From the NCBI RefSeq assembly GCF_905475395.1, contig NC_058337.1:90080368-90144367 (forward strand): 64,000 nucleotides of DNA. The letters run 5' to 3'. A model generated the notes under the pieces. It worked only from the letters and a program-made list of their open reading frames with translations. It was not told the origin of the DNA and searched no databases. Below, piece after piece: positions 9,733-21,575 of the stretch. The position numbers and the translations under genes were made by a program. This DNA is from Chrysoperla carnea (Eukaryota > Arthropoda > Insecta > Neuroptera > Chrysopidae). The number at the start of each line of letters is the position of its first letter. Within the stretch, counting starts at the first letter, position 1.

Positions 9733-10544
9733 TTCTAATATAAATTTGCTTCAAAAACGTGCTGCTAATTTCGTTGTTTTTGGAACAGTTATTATCTAAT
9801 AATAATAACAATAATAAAATTCATTAAAAACCTATTTGACTAATGATGCAATAACAAACAATAATTAGGTATCAACATTATGAATTATATAATTGTTTAC
9901 TTAATGTCATTTAATTTATTTATGCAAATAAAATTAAAATTATGCAATTAGTAAATATGTCTATTTATGCATATATTATTATTATAAATACATAATTCAA
10001 ACAATTTAAATATAAAGTTAAGTGATTTGAAAAATTTTGAATAGATATAGTTGAAAAATTTTGAATAGATATATAAATGTTAAGTCAATTAATTATATGT
10101 ATATAAAATAATAATTTTTTAACTTAAGTAGGTAAAGTATTAAAGTATAGTAATCATGCAAAAAAAAACACTGTCCAGCTTTCCTTAATATTATATGTTT
10201 TAATACTATATAATACTTAATACTATATGTTTTAAGGATTCCTGATCATATTTTTTTAATACAAAAATTTATTTACATTGTTTTTTCTAAATATATATTT
10301 GTAATCTTTATGATGCAAATGCTATTATAATTTAAAATGAGTTTATTATTTGGAAACATATTTGCCTACTTCCAATGTTTGTTCGAAACATGTTTTCGAT
10401 AACCGCAAAGTATAAGCGGAAAATGAATGTAAAGTTATAGGAAAAATTCTGTATATACCAATCGGTTTTCAAAAAAAATGTTTCAAACAAAAAATGTTAC
10501 CATACTTCTTTTAATAGAGAACATCATTCTATTTTAAACCTTTT
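9733..10544. other. Very AT-rich spacer
   Basis: Almost only A and T, including short local duplications (ttgaaaaattttgaatagatat twice near 10027-10070). No gene seen. Confidence 0.6.
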
Positions 10545-10860
10545 ATATTCTGTAAATATGTAATAAATATCAAGGTATACTAAATTTATCCCCAAGTTTG
10601 TGACGCTTAAGAATATTGCTGCTACGCCCAAAATTTTGGTGTAGGTGTTCATAAAATCACTTCAAGAGTCCATTTCCGGTTGTCTGTTTATCAGCCTGCC
10701 TGTCTGTAATCACGATTACTCAAAAAGGAATCAAGCTGAAATTTTTGATAGCGTACTCAGAACGTGAAAAGTGAGTTTGAGATCGTAAATGAGCAACATA
10801 AGTAGATTGGGTCATCGTACATCAGTGTTTACCCATGAGAGGATTAATTAGGACGAAAAA
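10545..10860 (+). repeat. Dispersed repeat family 1, copy B (partial)
   Basis: It shares the ordered landmarks of the family: atcaaggtatactaaattta, gtgacgcttaagaatattgctgc, aggtgttcataaaatcac, tccatttccggttgtctg, actcaaaaa, gagcaacata and catcagtgtttacc. It is more decayed than copies A and C and lacks the far tail. Confidence 0.8.
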
Positions 10861-12200
10861 GGTCGCTATAATGGTGTCGGTTTTTTAATTTTTTTTTAAT
10901 TTATAAAAAATAATGGAAGCCCTGACATACAACTCTTCCGATAAAGGGTATAACAACCTTTAGCTCAGACAATTGTTTGTTTTTATTTTCTATCTCTTAA
11001 TTGTTATGAAACAGAGAGACTTTTTAATCAGCCATACGCAAGTTCAAAGAACACCCTATACAAATTATAACAAGTGTTCCAAGTAGGATTTCAGCAAATG
11101 CTAGATAACGTTTAATAAAATGATAGTTTCTCGATTCACTTACAGTCGAGAAAGACTCTTTTCCGAGATACAGAGTGTTGAAATTTTGGAAAAAAATGGC
11201 ATTTTTTTTACCGCAGTAGAGGCTTATATAAGTTTTGTTTATGATATTGCAGTTTTCCTTGGAATTTGACAGTGTGATAGAAGTTTAAATAATGTAAAAT
11301 AATAGTATATTACTATCACTACAAGGGCAGAAAGTTTGAGATTTCCGTACTGCGCGCTAGGCTTTGTCTTGGGCATTATGGCGCACAGTTCACAGTCTCG
11401 TGTAGTGTATACTATTGTTCTTTATTTTCGACCGAAAGTACGTACTCGCTGATTCTGTTTTGAGACCGAAAGACCCATATTTGTGCTTTGGTATCAAAGC
11501 ATAGATGTCGGACTTCGGACTTATATAGCCAACTTATATATCTTCCTTGCTGTCTTCCAACAGAAGCAGCAAAGACGTACTTTCGACCGAAAATAAAATT
11601 TATATAAATAAAATTTATCGTTGGAAATCAAACTATGAATTTTAAGTTTCGTTGTGCTTTTTTATGAGGATAGAGAAATTACTAGATAATAAAATTTACT
11701 TAGAAATAATATTTACTTAGAAATAATAGATAAGGTTTTTATTACAAATAAACGCGATACCTTAAAACTTTCGAATAAGAATCGTTTATTAAAAGGTAAA
11801 TAGGGAAGTTTTAGCATTATTTGTTGAAAAGTTTTTCATTTTGTATATAATGCATCCTTATATAGCCAACATAAATACAGTCAATTTTGAAATAGCTTCT
11901 TTCTTTGTAGGTAGTTAGAAGTTGATGGTGTTATACCACGTTAAGAGAAATTGTAACTGACTGCTTGTAAAATGATAGTTTCTTCATAAATAAAATCAAG
12001 TAAGTTATACATTTTAAATTGAAAATGAACGGTAAAAGATATCAATAAGATTTTTGCTTTATATTTACTTAAAAACGATCATTTCTGTCTTCAAATAGCT
12101 CCATTTTTTCATGAAAATGTCGATGATATCCTTCTTCGATAATATCACGGCCCATTTCAGTTATACGATGAGGTAACATTATATTATGATATCGGAGTGA
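10861..12200. other. Spacer containing a ~185-bp hairpin
   Basis: No gene seen. Inverted repeat arms at about 11419-11455 and 11562-11603 share ttattttcgaccgaaagtacgt and a following gct.attctg segment, with about 100 bp between them. This could be a small MITE. Confidence 0.5.
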
Positions 12201-12204
12201 ACAT

Positions 12205-12960
12205 TCATCGACACGTGTTAAACAACACCCGCTATGCTGATGACACAGTGTTGATGGTATTTGCTCCGCTATGCGCAAAAAAGAGATAGAAAATATAAAA
12301 ATAGAGTGTAATGGTGTTTACCTAAAACAAGTTGGTGAATTTCGATACCTGAGGAAACTCTTTCACAACAACAACAGGGCTAGTATTAAAATAAAAGCAA
12401 GGATAGGTCAAGCAAAGAGTGCATTTATGAAACTAAAAAAGTTCTTAACGGATAATAAAATAAACAAAAGTATACGTGTGCGGTTTTTAAAATGTTACGT
12501 GTGGTCAGTTTTTCTTTATGCTTGTGAATCTTGGACCTTGACATCAAATATTAAAAAAACCATAGATGCTTTTGAAATGTGGTACTATAGAAAGATTCTA
12601 AAAATTTCATATACCTCAAACAGTAAAATGATTAAAATTATCGGACATTCACCAGAACTAAGCAAGACCGTAAAAAAGAGACAATTGAAATACTTTGAGC
12701 ATATTATTCGATCAAACAAATATGATATGATCAAGGTGGTTTTATTTAGTAAAATCCCGGCAACAAGAGGAGTTTGAGGGGAAAAAATTAGCTGGATGGA
12801 TAATTTAAAAGCTTGGACTGGAATGTCTTTGGCAGAAATGTACAGAGTCCCGGAAAAAAGAAAATATAGAATCAAGTAGTCTCTAACATCGCTCAAAGAG
12901 AAATGGAACCATACATATTTACTGAAAAATAAAAATCCATATATACTGGATAGTATTGGT
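12205..12960 (+). pseudogene. RTE-like non-LTR retrotransposon: reverse transcriptase C-terminal relic
   Basis: At 12212-12256 one frame reads RYADDTVLM, the catalytic YADD box of reverse transcriptases. The frame stops soon after. A second frame (12271-12777) continues with the thumb and C-terminal region typical of RTE-type elements: EFRYLRKLF, ARIGQAKSAFMKLKKFL, ACESWTL, FEMWYYRKILKIS and LKYFEHIIR. An in-frame TGA at 12775 sits where an Arg (CGA) would fit, and coding-like sequence (GEKISWMDNLKAWTGMSLAEMYR) continues beyond it to a TAG near 12877. So the copy has at least one frameshift and one nonsense change and lacks the 5' endonuclease and most of the RT. It is dead. Confidence 0.85.
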
Positions 12961-13600
12961 AAATGCATTATGGTGCGTGTAAAGAATGGCAAAATTTGAC
13001 TAGTTATTACAGGGGCTAACAATTTTAGTGTTTGTCAGCGAAATATATGTATATAACATATCAGGCCATCCCTTTATATACCATATACCTTTTGCCACCG
13101 TAGAAGAAAACCAACCAGTAATGACTAATAAAATTCAAGCACTATAAGTTGTAATTTATATCCTCTAACCTGAAAAACATGATTATGAATTTATCCTAGA
13201 ATAATAATATAAAAGGAACTTCTATATAATAATAATATTTTCGTTGCATTAAAATAGAGAAAAGTTGAAAACGAACACAAAATTCATAATGAATTCATTA
13301 TTAGAAATGAATACACCATCCTATTATCATAACATGTTTAAGACATTTCCATCGGTTTTCCAGGTTTAGATGTATTATATACTCACGAGTTTACAAAAAA
13401 ATTATCCAATCTATCAATATGATACATTTTTTGAAATTATTAAACGACGAGTCGAATCAAAAAAGCGACTTTCAAGTACCATTTTGAAACCAAAAAACAT
13501 GTTTTTCTGCTATAATAAAACAAATCAAAGTCGGGAAAACAAATTTCCCACCAGAAAAATAATGTTCCCGTACCGTTTCAACATTTTATTATAAATGTTG
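12961..13600. other. Spacer, no gene seen
   Basis: AT-rich. No domain-bearing frame and no repeat partner recognised. Confidence 0.5.
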
Positions 13601-13604
13601 CATT

Positions 13605-14070
13605 TATTAACCGACTTCAAACAAAAACGGAGGAGGTTATCAATACGTCTGTATTTTTTTTTATGTTTGTTACCTCAGAACTTTCGACTAGGTGAACCGA
13701 TTTTGATGATTCTCTATCTACTTGAAAGCTGGTGCTTCCCGTGTCGTCCCATTTCATTTTGGTCCAGTTCTGACAACGGCATCCGTGAGAAAATCACAAA
13801 AATCTTAAATTTGCATTAAGTATACACCACAAGAGGACAAAAAATTCAATGTCACGCCAACCGATTGATTCTTTTTTTTGTGACAAATTAGTTAGTGTAC
13901 TAAATTCACTAAAAATAACAAAATAAAAAAAACTTTTAACAAAAAGAAAACCGACTTAAAAAAAAAAAAAACTTTTCCAAAACAAATTTATATGCACTAA
14001 AAAGTAAAAAAATAACGATAACATAATGTAGTTAAAATTGTTGTTATTTTTGGAGTCGGTGTCAGCCAAG
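13605..14070 (+). repeat. Dispersed repeat family 2 (ccgacttcaaac... type), copy 1
   Basis: It begins accgacttcaaacaaaaacgg, then aggaggttatcaata, contains gtgaaccgattttgatgattc, and ends with an A-rich ccgacttaaaa segment and gcactaaaaagta. The reverse complement of 33040-33460 follows the same order. Repeats starting this way are widespread in insect genomes. There is no coding capacity. Confidence 0.8.
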
Positions 14071-14239
14071 CTAATGTAGCAATCTGTTCTGTCAGAGTTG
14101 ATTTCTTGGCTGACACCGACTCCAAAAATAACAAAAATTAACTACATTATGTTATCGTTATTTTTTTACTTTTTAGTGCATATTAATTTGTTTTGGAAAA
14201 GTTTTTCTTGTGTAGTCAGTTTTCTTTTTGTTAAAAGCT
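13931..14239. repeat. Long inverted repeat (arms ~135-140 bp, loop 34 bp)
   Basis: The left arm 13931-14070 and right arm 14105-14239 are near-perfect reverse complements, from aacttttaacaaaaagaaaa through the gtcggtgtcagccaag end. The left arm is the 3' part of the family 2 repeat, so this is an inverted duplication of that part. A transcript across it would form a long double-stranded hairpin. Confidence 0.9.
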
Positions 14240-17200
14240 TTTTTTTGAATTGTTGTATTTATCCGCAGTTGGTCTCTATTGTTTAACAATTTCAGAAAAA
14301 ATAGCATTCATAATCACCCAAGAATCTTTATTTCGTACGAAATATTGAAACTACTATTTTTCAATTTTGTTATATTATTGAGTTATATTTGAAAACATAT
14401 GAATATATCATATTCCTGAACAGACATTGTCCCAGGATTGCTATTGACATAGACACAGCATTATTCCAAAGAGGAGCAGATAATGTTATTATTTATGATC
14501 GAGGTTATTTCAAATTTAAAAAAAAGTTTATATGAGTTTTTCAGCCATAAGGCCTACTTAGATTTTGTGAATTTTCTAAGAATATACCATTATCCAGAAC
14601 ATTTACTACTTTTCTTAAATCAATCTTATAGAAATCTGTGATTCATTTTTATTTATCTGCAGAAATCTGTGGTTTGTCTTGTCTATAAAAAAACATTTTT
14701 TATCGGGAAATTCTATACTTACAAAGTTGATAAGCTTCTGTATTTACGTTTTTTCGTTTTTTAATGTAAGGAGTATAAAACAAAACACCTATACTATAAT
14801 GCGATCAAAGCAAGCTTTAATGCCGCAGGCTTCCTTGGAAGTGTAGAGATGAGATCTCTTGATTGAAAAAGGTGGGTTTTTCAATCTAAGAAGTTTCTTA
14901 CGAAATTGTAAGACGAATAGTCCTTAACCTAGTATTTTTCCTATCGGATGCGCGATTAATGCTTAAGGCCTAATTAACTATCGCTTTTAATTTCAAGGAT
15001 TTCTCGAATTATATTAGAAAATCTTAACTTTTTATAGTAAGTAAAGTAATAGAAAATAAATTTTACAATAATATGTCGTCAATTGTATTTTTAGTCCATT
15101 TGCTTGTGTCAATTTTCTCTCACATAAGAGTACACACATGAATTGAATGCATTTGTATGTGTAGAATAACTAGCACTACGTGGAGAAACGATAAAGAAAT
15201 CGAGAGGTATGGGCTGTTGTCGTAAACGTTATAGAGTATTGTCACCGTATAATATTGGTTTGGTTTACTACTATGTAAGTTCTTGTTGAGGGATAATACC
15301 ACCATCATCACTGGTAGATATAGAAACGTGTGCCAACGCGTTGTTGACTTGTAAACCTATGACCCAAAGCACTATTTGTTTCTGTAAGTGACGGCATCAC
15401 AAAGGAATCTCACATACATGTAAAACCAATACGAAGAAATATTGTAAACTAATACTACCGTTCAATTTATCCGATTTCAAAATATTTTCACCACTCCAAC
15501 ACCACCCTTTGTGTCCTATTCTTCTTAAGATCTATATCTTTATATTCAAATTCGCATATTCAATAATTTGATTTTTATTATTTTCTTATCAGAAATTGTA
15601 TATAGAAGAAAAATATTGGAATATCTAGTGTGATAAAACCATTGAACAACGAGGAACGCATAATTGAAAATCTTGTTCAATAAAAAAAATGAAAATTTGA
15701 GTGAAACACGTAAGAATAGCAATAGGCTTGAATCAATTACTCCAAAAGTGTAGTGTAAATCAATATTTTATCATACCTAGAATAAATTATATCAGAATAT
15801 TGAACTGAATATTTCAGACCCACTGCACTTTATCAAAGATAAATTCCGATTATTTTGAATAGCGTTGACAAGCATGTCAGCGTCATTCATAACCGTTAAA
15901 ATCTTAACACACAATGGATCTTATATTTTGTTCGTAGATAATCAAATTATTATCTCAAAGTATTACACAAATCACGTGCAGAGACACCGAACTTGCAGTT
16001 AAAGTACTACAGCAATGATTACTTCCATTATGTGTATAACTTCCATTATAATGATTTGGATAAATAAACCATTACCCAGAAGTCGTATTTTTGACTCCTA
16101 TAAAAAAAAATCATTACCGCGTAGAAAGTACCTAGCTACCCGTTCATGCTATACGTTTACTACGTGCCATACACACACTACTTTATACTTGAGCATGGTG
16201 TATCAGTATATAACATTTGCTTCATCTTGTTACGTCATAATGCTTTTTAACGATACAAATACACAAACCTTAAACAATTATATACATGCAAGTACCCGCA
16301 GCCACTCCTAAGTTCTAGTAGCGTGGAGGGATGGATAACTCTTACTGATCAGATGCACATTAATTCTTAAAACTGTTAGTATTGCTTAAAATTCCCATTA
16401 ATTTCAATTCAGTAAAAAAGTATAAATCGATTCTGTTTTCCAAAAATGTTTTGAACATATGTTATCATTATATTCTGCGTTTAATCGTGTCACAAACAAA
16501 ACAGTTACCAAACATATACCTATGTATCCAATGAAAAAGGCATTTTGTTAATGAGTGAACTTTGATTCAAGTGTTATGGAATTAAATCCAATTTCTTTCT
16601 TATTACGGCCTGTAACGGAAAGTTATACAGTCTATCATTCAGTAGTCATTAATCTGTTAGAAGCCTCAAGGTAAAATCATACGCTTCCAAAACCATTGTA
16701 ATTGAGAATGTACCTTCACAACACTCTGAACAAATGAGCATATTTCACGCCCATTGAAATATCAACTGAAAAACAACAATGCAATCACATTTCACTCATT
16801 TTAATGCAATATTACTGACCCGAATCATAAATTTTCAAATTAGTATATAACGAGACTATTTTATAGCCATATCCACCTACAATAGGATAGAAAGTTTCAA
16901 TACTGTTAAAGGTACGTTTTTTTGAATGTGTTCGATTGGTATGAAATAAACTATTATGAATTTCTTTTTAGGTAAACTATATGACACCAGGATATGTTTC
17001 TACAGGCAGTGATTCTTAAAGCAGTAGCACCCCATAAAAATTAAGATATGGTCCCAAGGTTAGCATCAATAGTAATCATAGAATATCTATGAACAACACC
17101 ATCGAAAGATTACTCTGCACATATGGTCAATTATGCCCCCATATAGGTATCTGGAGACATGTATGTAGCTTCAGAAGATTTTCACTACTTGAGAATTGTT

Positions 17201-17690
17201 TAATAGGGCCATCTCTCAGTTCTAGAAGCGTCAGTGTGTGGTGGTATTTGGATCCTCAAAGATAGGCAGGTGGGAATGAAATCTTTATCCTACAAGTATG
17301 TTCTACCTATCTTTAAAAATATCACAATACTGTTGGTCTCCATTTAATTAGCTTGTGGTAGATATCAAAGTAGTTAGAGCTATATGTACACCTCAATGTT
17401 CGCGCTAATATTATTTAATGTGAGTAGCAGGGTTTACGGAGTGTCGCTGGAGGAAGTTTAAATATACCTAACACAAGCACCACAAAGCAAATTTTTGTGA
17501 ACTACTAACTATCCCTGATTATTCAATAAAGAGGCGAAAGTATTGTCTTGAAATAATACATGATGACCACCGAAAATTCTTTTTTACATTCGAGTTCCCT
17601 TGATTTTTTAAACTACTACAAATAATTCATGGAGCCGTCATTTTGAATCAACCCACCCCCCTTTTAGTTACCACAACGGATATTATGAAG
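14240..17690. other. 3.4-kb spacer, no gene seen
   Basis: Short frames only, none with a recognisable domain, and no repeat partner found in the window. Base composition is somewhat less extreme at 15100-17500 than in the flanks, so unique sequence or a distant regulatory or untranslated region is possible, but nothing supports it directly. Confidence 0.45.
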
Positions 17691-17699
17691 CAGGCCATA

Positions 17700-17957
17700 T
17701 TACAAATGAGTTTGATGTGCCAACCTGTAATATTGTAAAAAATGTAATATTGCAAAAGTGAAGAATGTCTCAGATCTCAAGTTCATTGTCTTGGCTTCGA
17801 CCCGGACGACAAACATAAGATCTGAGTCTATACTATTTTTCTCCCCGGCGGAGGCAGAAAGTGGCAACTTCGTTTCACACAACGGAGCGAAAGTTGACAC
17901 TTTCTGCACGGAGGTGAGAAAAAACATTTGGTATGTTTTTAACTTCCTGTAAAAAAT
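17700..17957. other. GC-richer segment of unknown nature beside the large inverted repeat
   Basis: This segment has a less AT-rich composition, an internal near-inverted pair (gcagaaagtggcaacttcg near 17845 and cgaaagttgacactttctgc near 17887), and open frames on both strands, none with a known domain. I take it as part of a mobile element rather than a gene. Confidence 0.35.
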
Positions 17958-17958
17958 T

Positions 17959-19236
17959 ATGCATAATACGTATAGTGTAGGCGCTGAGTAAGTTTCGTAT
18001 GCATTTACAGATCCCACCGAACAAGGAGTGGTTTTCGACATATTTTGACCCGCTGAATCCGAATTTTTAACTTGCTTATCGCTCAGAGTGAGGAGTCCTT
18101 AGATTGGCCAATAAATAATATTTTTGTATGTATATAATAATATGCGCATAAAAATACGTTTTATGCAATATGCAACGAAACTATCACTATTGTAAGTATT
18201 AAGTTTTATCATTTTTACCGGTCCGCTGTGAGTCGAAACCGAGCTTTTAGCGAAAGAAAACCCCACATAATTTTATATGAGAAAATTGAAAATTTGTTCT
18301 AGTTTAAGAATATTTTTTATTTTATCAAATATCTTTATTGAAACTTGAGTTATTGCAACCGAACGCAAATGTATAAATCAATTCTGATTCAATCAAATTA
18401 AACATGAAAGGGGCTTGTTGTATCTAATCAGATATGTTTGTTTTTTTTTTTTTTTGATATTTTGTTTGCAATGTAAACGCAATGTAAAATACAAGCTTTT
18501 TACCTCGATAAACGATCGGATCATGCCAAAAATTAAAAAAACTTCCAAAATTTTGACCTTATTTGAGATCAAGCTGATTTTTAAAGAATGGATAATTTTG
18601 GAAATAAAGCTATTCAAAGTTTGCCTATTTTTTTAAGTTACACGATTTTACGCAAAATTTTATCATAGATTCGCGTTCGGTAGCAAATACTCAAGTTTTA
18701 ATAGAGATATTTGAAAAAATATAAAATATTCTTAAGCTAGAACAAATTTTCAATTTTCTCATATGTAATTATGTAGCCTTTTCTTTCGCCAAGGGCTTTC
18801 GGCATATGAACTAATAGCGGACCAAAAAAAAAAAGATAAAACTTAATACTTATAATCGTGCTAGCTTCGTTGCATACTGCATAGAACGTAATTGTATGTG
18901 CTTAACATTAAAATATAGATTCACACCCTTAAAAAAATACCTTAAAGTACCAAATTATTATTTATTGGTCAATCTACCTTATGCAATATCATTTTTGTTT
19001 GAATATGAAATATTTGTTTTTTTATGTAGAATAAAATGGTACAAAATTTTTTACGTAATTTTCAATAACTTAGAAGCTATGTCCGTACAAACAATTAATT
19101 TGTTTATAACAAATTTCCGCTCACTCTAAGCGATGAGCCAGATGAAAATTTGAATTCAGCGGGTCGTATTGTTCTTGTTCGGTAGAACCTGTAAATGCAT
19201 ACGAAACTCACTCAGCGTCTACACTATTAAGCATGT
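17959..19236. repeat. 1.28-kb imperfect inverted repeat (fold-back-like element)
   Basis: The left arm 17959-18380 matches the reverse complement of the right arm 18655-19236. Shared blocks are gcgctgagtaagtttcgtatgcatttacag, accgaacaag, cccgctgaat, cgctcagagtgag, tatgcaacgaa, gtattaagttttatc, agaacaaattttcaattttctcatat and accgaacgc. The right arm holds about 200 extra bases (roughly 18900-19110) absent from the left arm. The 270-bp spacer has no convincing gene. Long inverted arms without a transposase suggest a fold-back or non-autonomous DNA element. Confidence 0.85.
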
Positions 19237-21450
19237 TATTAACGAACCAAATCAAAAATATTGACTTATTTAGTATGTACGTAGGTATAACGTACGTATA
19301 GTATGTACCAAATTGTAATTATTAGAGTAAATGTTGAGTAATTATTTAAAATAAAACAATAACCAACCACATTTATAAAACCAGAAATCAATACATGTAT
19401 TGTATATGTATATATACATACTTGCAAATGTATACTACAAAATATGTAGTATATTTTATAAAACCAAACTAATTTTTCATAACAATCTATTTGTAAATAA
19501 TTTTCTAACCATGGAAAATTAATCTGACTACAAATAGGAACAACAGCATCCAACAATACAATATGAAACAACAACAACAACAATGTTCGTTTTCTGTTAT
19601 GATGTCATAATTCATATATAGGTTTCCCACCGTGTTGTGGTTATTAGAGCAGCAATTCACATCAGTGTGGTTTGTATTTCCCGCCATTGGGATACACACA
19701 CTGTTTAATTCTAGTGAGTTGTTGTCTTTCCTTTTAGTCGAAAAAAATGGATTATTTTATATTTGCAAAAGTGAATGTCAATGAATTATATAGGGTTGGG
19801 TGATAATTGCTTAGGGCATAAATACCTTATTACCATGGTATCAGTCGTATAATGGTAATAAAGGTAATAAAGGAGAGTAGGAAATAATATAGTTATAGAA
19901 ATAATTTTTAAAGGTGTTTTGTTTTAATAAGCCATAATTACAAAGTGGTTTTTAGGTATAAGAAAAAAAAATGAGCAGACAATGGATGTTTAATACCTGA
20001 CGAACCATGGAGTCCTTGTCTTTGCTATAACGCACACACATACCTAAATATACAAACGCGCAGATTTCTTCGGATTTTATGAATATTAATGTCATTTCTA
20101 CCTTATTTATGTTTATTTATTGACTATAAGCCCCCTCTGTGTTTTTGTACCGTTTAACGTAACAAAAAGCTTGGAAGGTAGTCTTTCAAATAACGTTACT
20201 TTGCCTCCCCCTAAGGGAGTTGCATGAGCGGTTTTATCAAAAACATTCGTATTATAAAATTTTTCTTTTGATATTTTTACTATCACGAAAAGATTAGTCT
20301 CCTTGAACTTATTAAAATTTCTGCCTAGGTACTATCTGTAAGTAATTTGAGAATTGCCGAACTTTTTCCATCACTGTATTTATTTATTGTATTGTTTTTT
20401 TCCGACTTCCACTGTTCAGCAATACCAAAAATAGCTTTTTAATACTTTTAAAAATTTGACTTTGACAACTTCTGGGTCATGTTACCCGAAGAAGTATCCC
20501 AGAACTATTCTAGACTTTAAAACAATTGGAAAAGTTCAGTTCCCTAAAAGGCTTGGCCTAGATATACACCGTGTCTCGTAGAATAAGTTAAATGCAAAAA
20601 TAATTCAAATTTTGATCCTTATCTACTATGCAAACTGAAGGGTGATCAGATAAGATAGGAGTAGCACATTTTTAAATCGGAATAAAAACAAATTAATATA
20701 ATATATCAATACTATTGTAATCGATAATAAATGGATCACTTTAAACAATCCAGCTAAAAAAAAAATTTACGAAGGGCTTTGGAAAAAAAAGACGTAAAAC
20801 GTTTTCCTTTCCAAACTGAACATCTCCAAAAAGCCTTGAGTTTTTTCCATGGCTCTAATACAAAAACTTTTCAAAAAAAGGAATAGAGTTACACTTAAGA
20901 AAACTTAAACTATATTAAAACTTTGGAAATAGAAATCAAATTCAAATTTATGTTTTGCCTTTTATATGCGAGTGTAGTTTGCAGCCAGTACCTGGTGATT
21001 TGCCTTTTCCCAAAGTAAAGTAAAATACATATAAGTGGTAAAGTAAACTGAAAAATTCTGCACATTCAACTAGGTACGACATCTTCGGATCAAATTTCAT
21101 TTAATCATCTCAGTTAATATTTAAGTTAAGACCGCTGTCGTGTTTCTTAGAAAGTAAAAATAATACAATATTTCCGTTCAAATCTCTATACATCTTTAGA
21201 AATTTATAAAATACGACAATTCAGTAACTGTAATGAAAATTCCTAATAGCACGAGTCGAATCATACAAATTGTTAGAAGACTATAGGTAAAACTAAAGTT
21301 GAATTGAAACAATTTAAAAAAATATTACGAGATAAGATGGCCACGTAAAAGTTCCCACATAATTCAATATAAATGGTCCGAACAATATTACAACATGCTT
21401 CCAACAGATAAATTTTTATTGAGTTAATAATACTGCACAGTATGTACTGT
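19237..21450. other. 2.2-kb spacer, no gene seen
   Basis: AT-rich, with a short AAC run near 19566-19581. No domain-bearing frame. Confidence 0.5.
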
Positions 21451-21452
21451 AT

Positions 21453-21575
21453 GTATCTCAATGTCACAAAAAATGCTCGATTTAAAACATTCTAAGTGTT
21501 ACTATTATAACATAACATATGATGCGTACGCTTAGAATGTTTTAACTATGGCACTTTTTCTGACAGTGAGTGTAC
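21453..21575. repeat. Hairpin element related to the 25.9-kb palindrome
   Basis: The left arm (ctcaatgtcacaaaaaatgc, then tcgatttaaaacattctaag) and right arm (cgcttagaatgttttaacta, then tggcactttttctgacagtg) are imperfect reverse complements, about 50 bases each, around an AT-rich loop at about 21498-21527. The outer arm shares aatgtcacaaaaaatgctcg with the palindrome at 25880-25961, so both may derive from one short inverted-repeat (MITE) family. Confidence 0.75.

Noticed and set aside
12069..12278. Minus-strand 69-codon frame beside the RTE relic
   Set aside because: It overlaps the plus-strand YADD segment and has no recognisable domain; probably chance.
16015..16311. 98-codon plus-strand frame
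   Set aside because: Low-complexity composition rich in Thr, Ser and Tyr, without domain or homologous look.
17700..18041. 113-codon minus-strand frame
   Set aside because: Overlapping frame on the other strand, no domain, and partly inside the inverted repeat.
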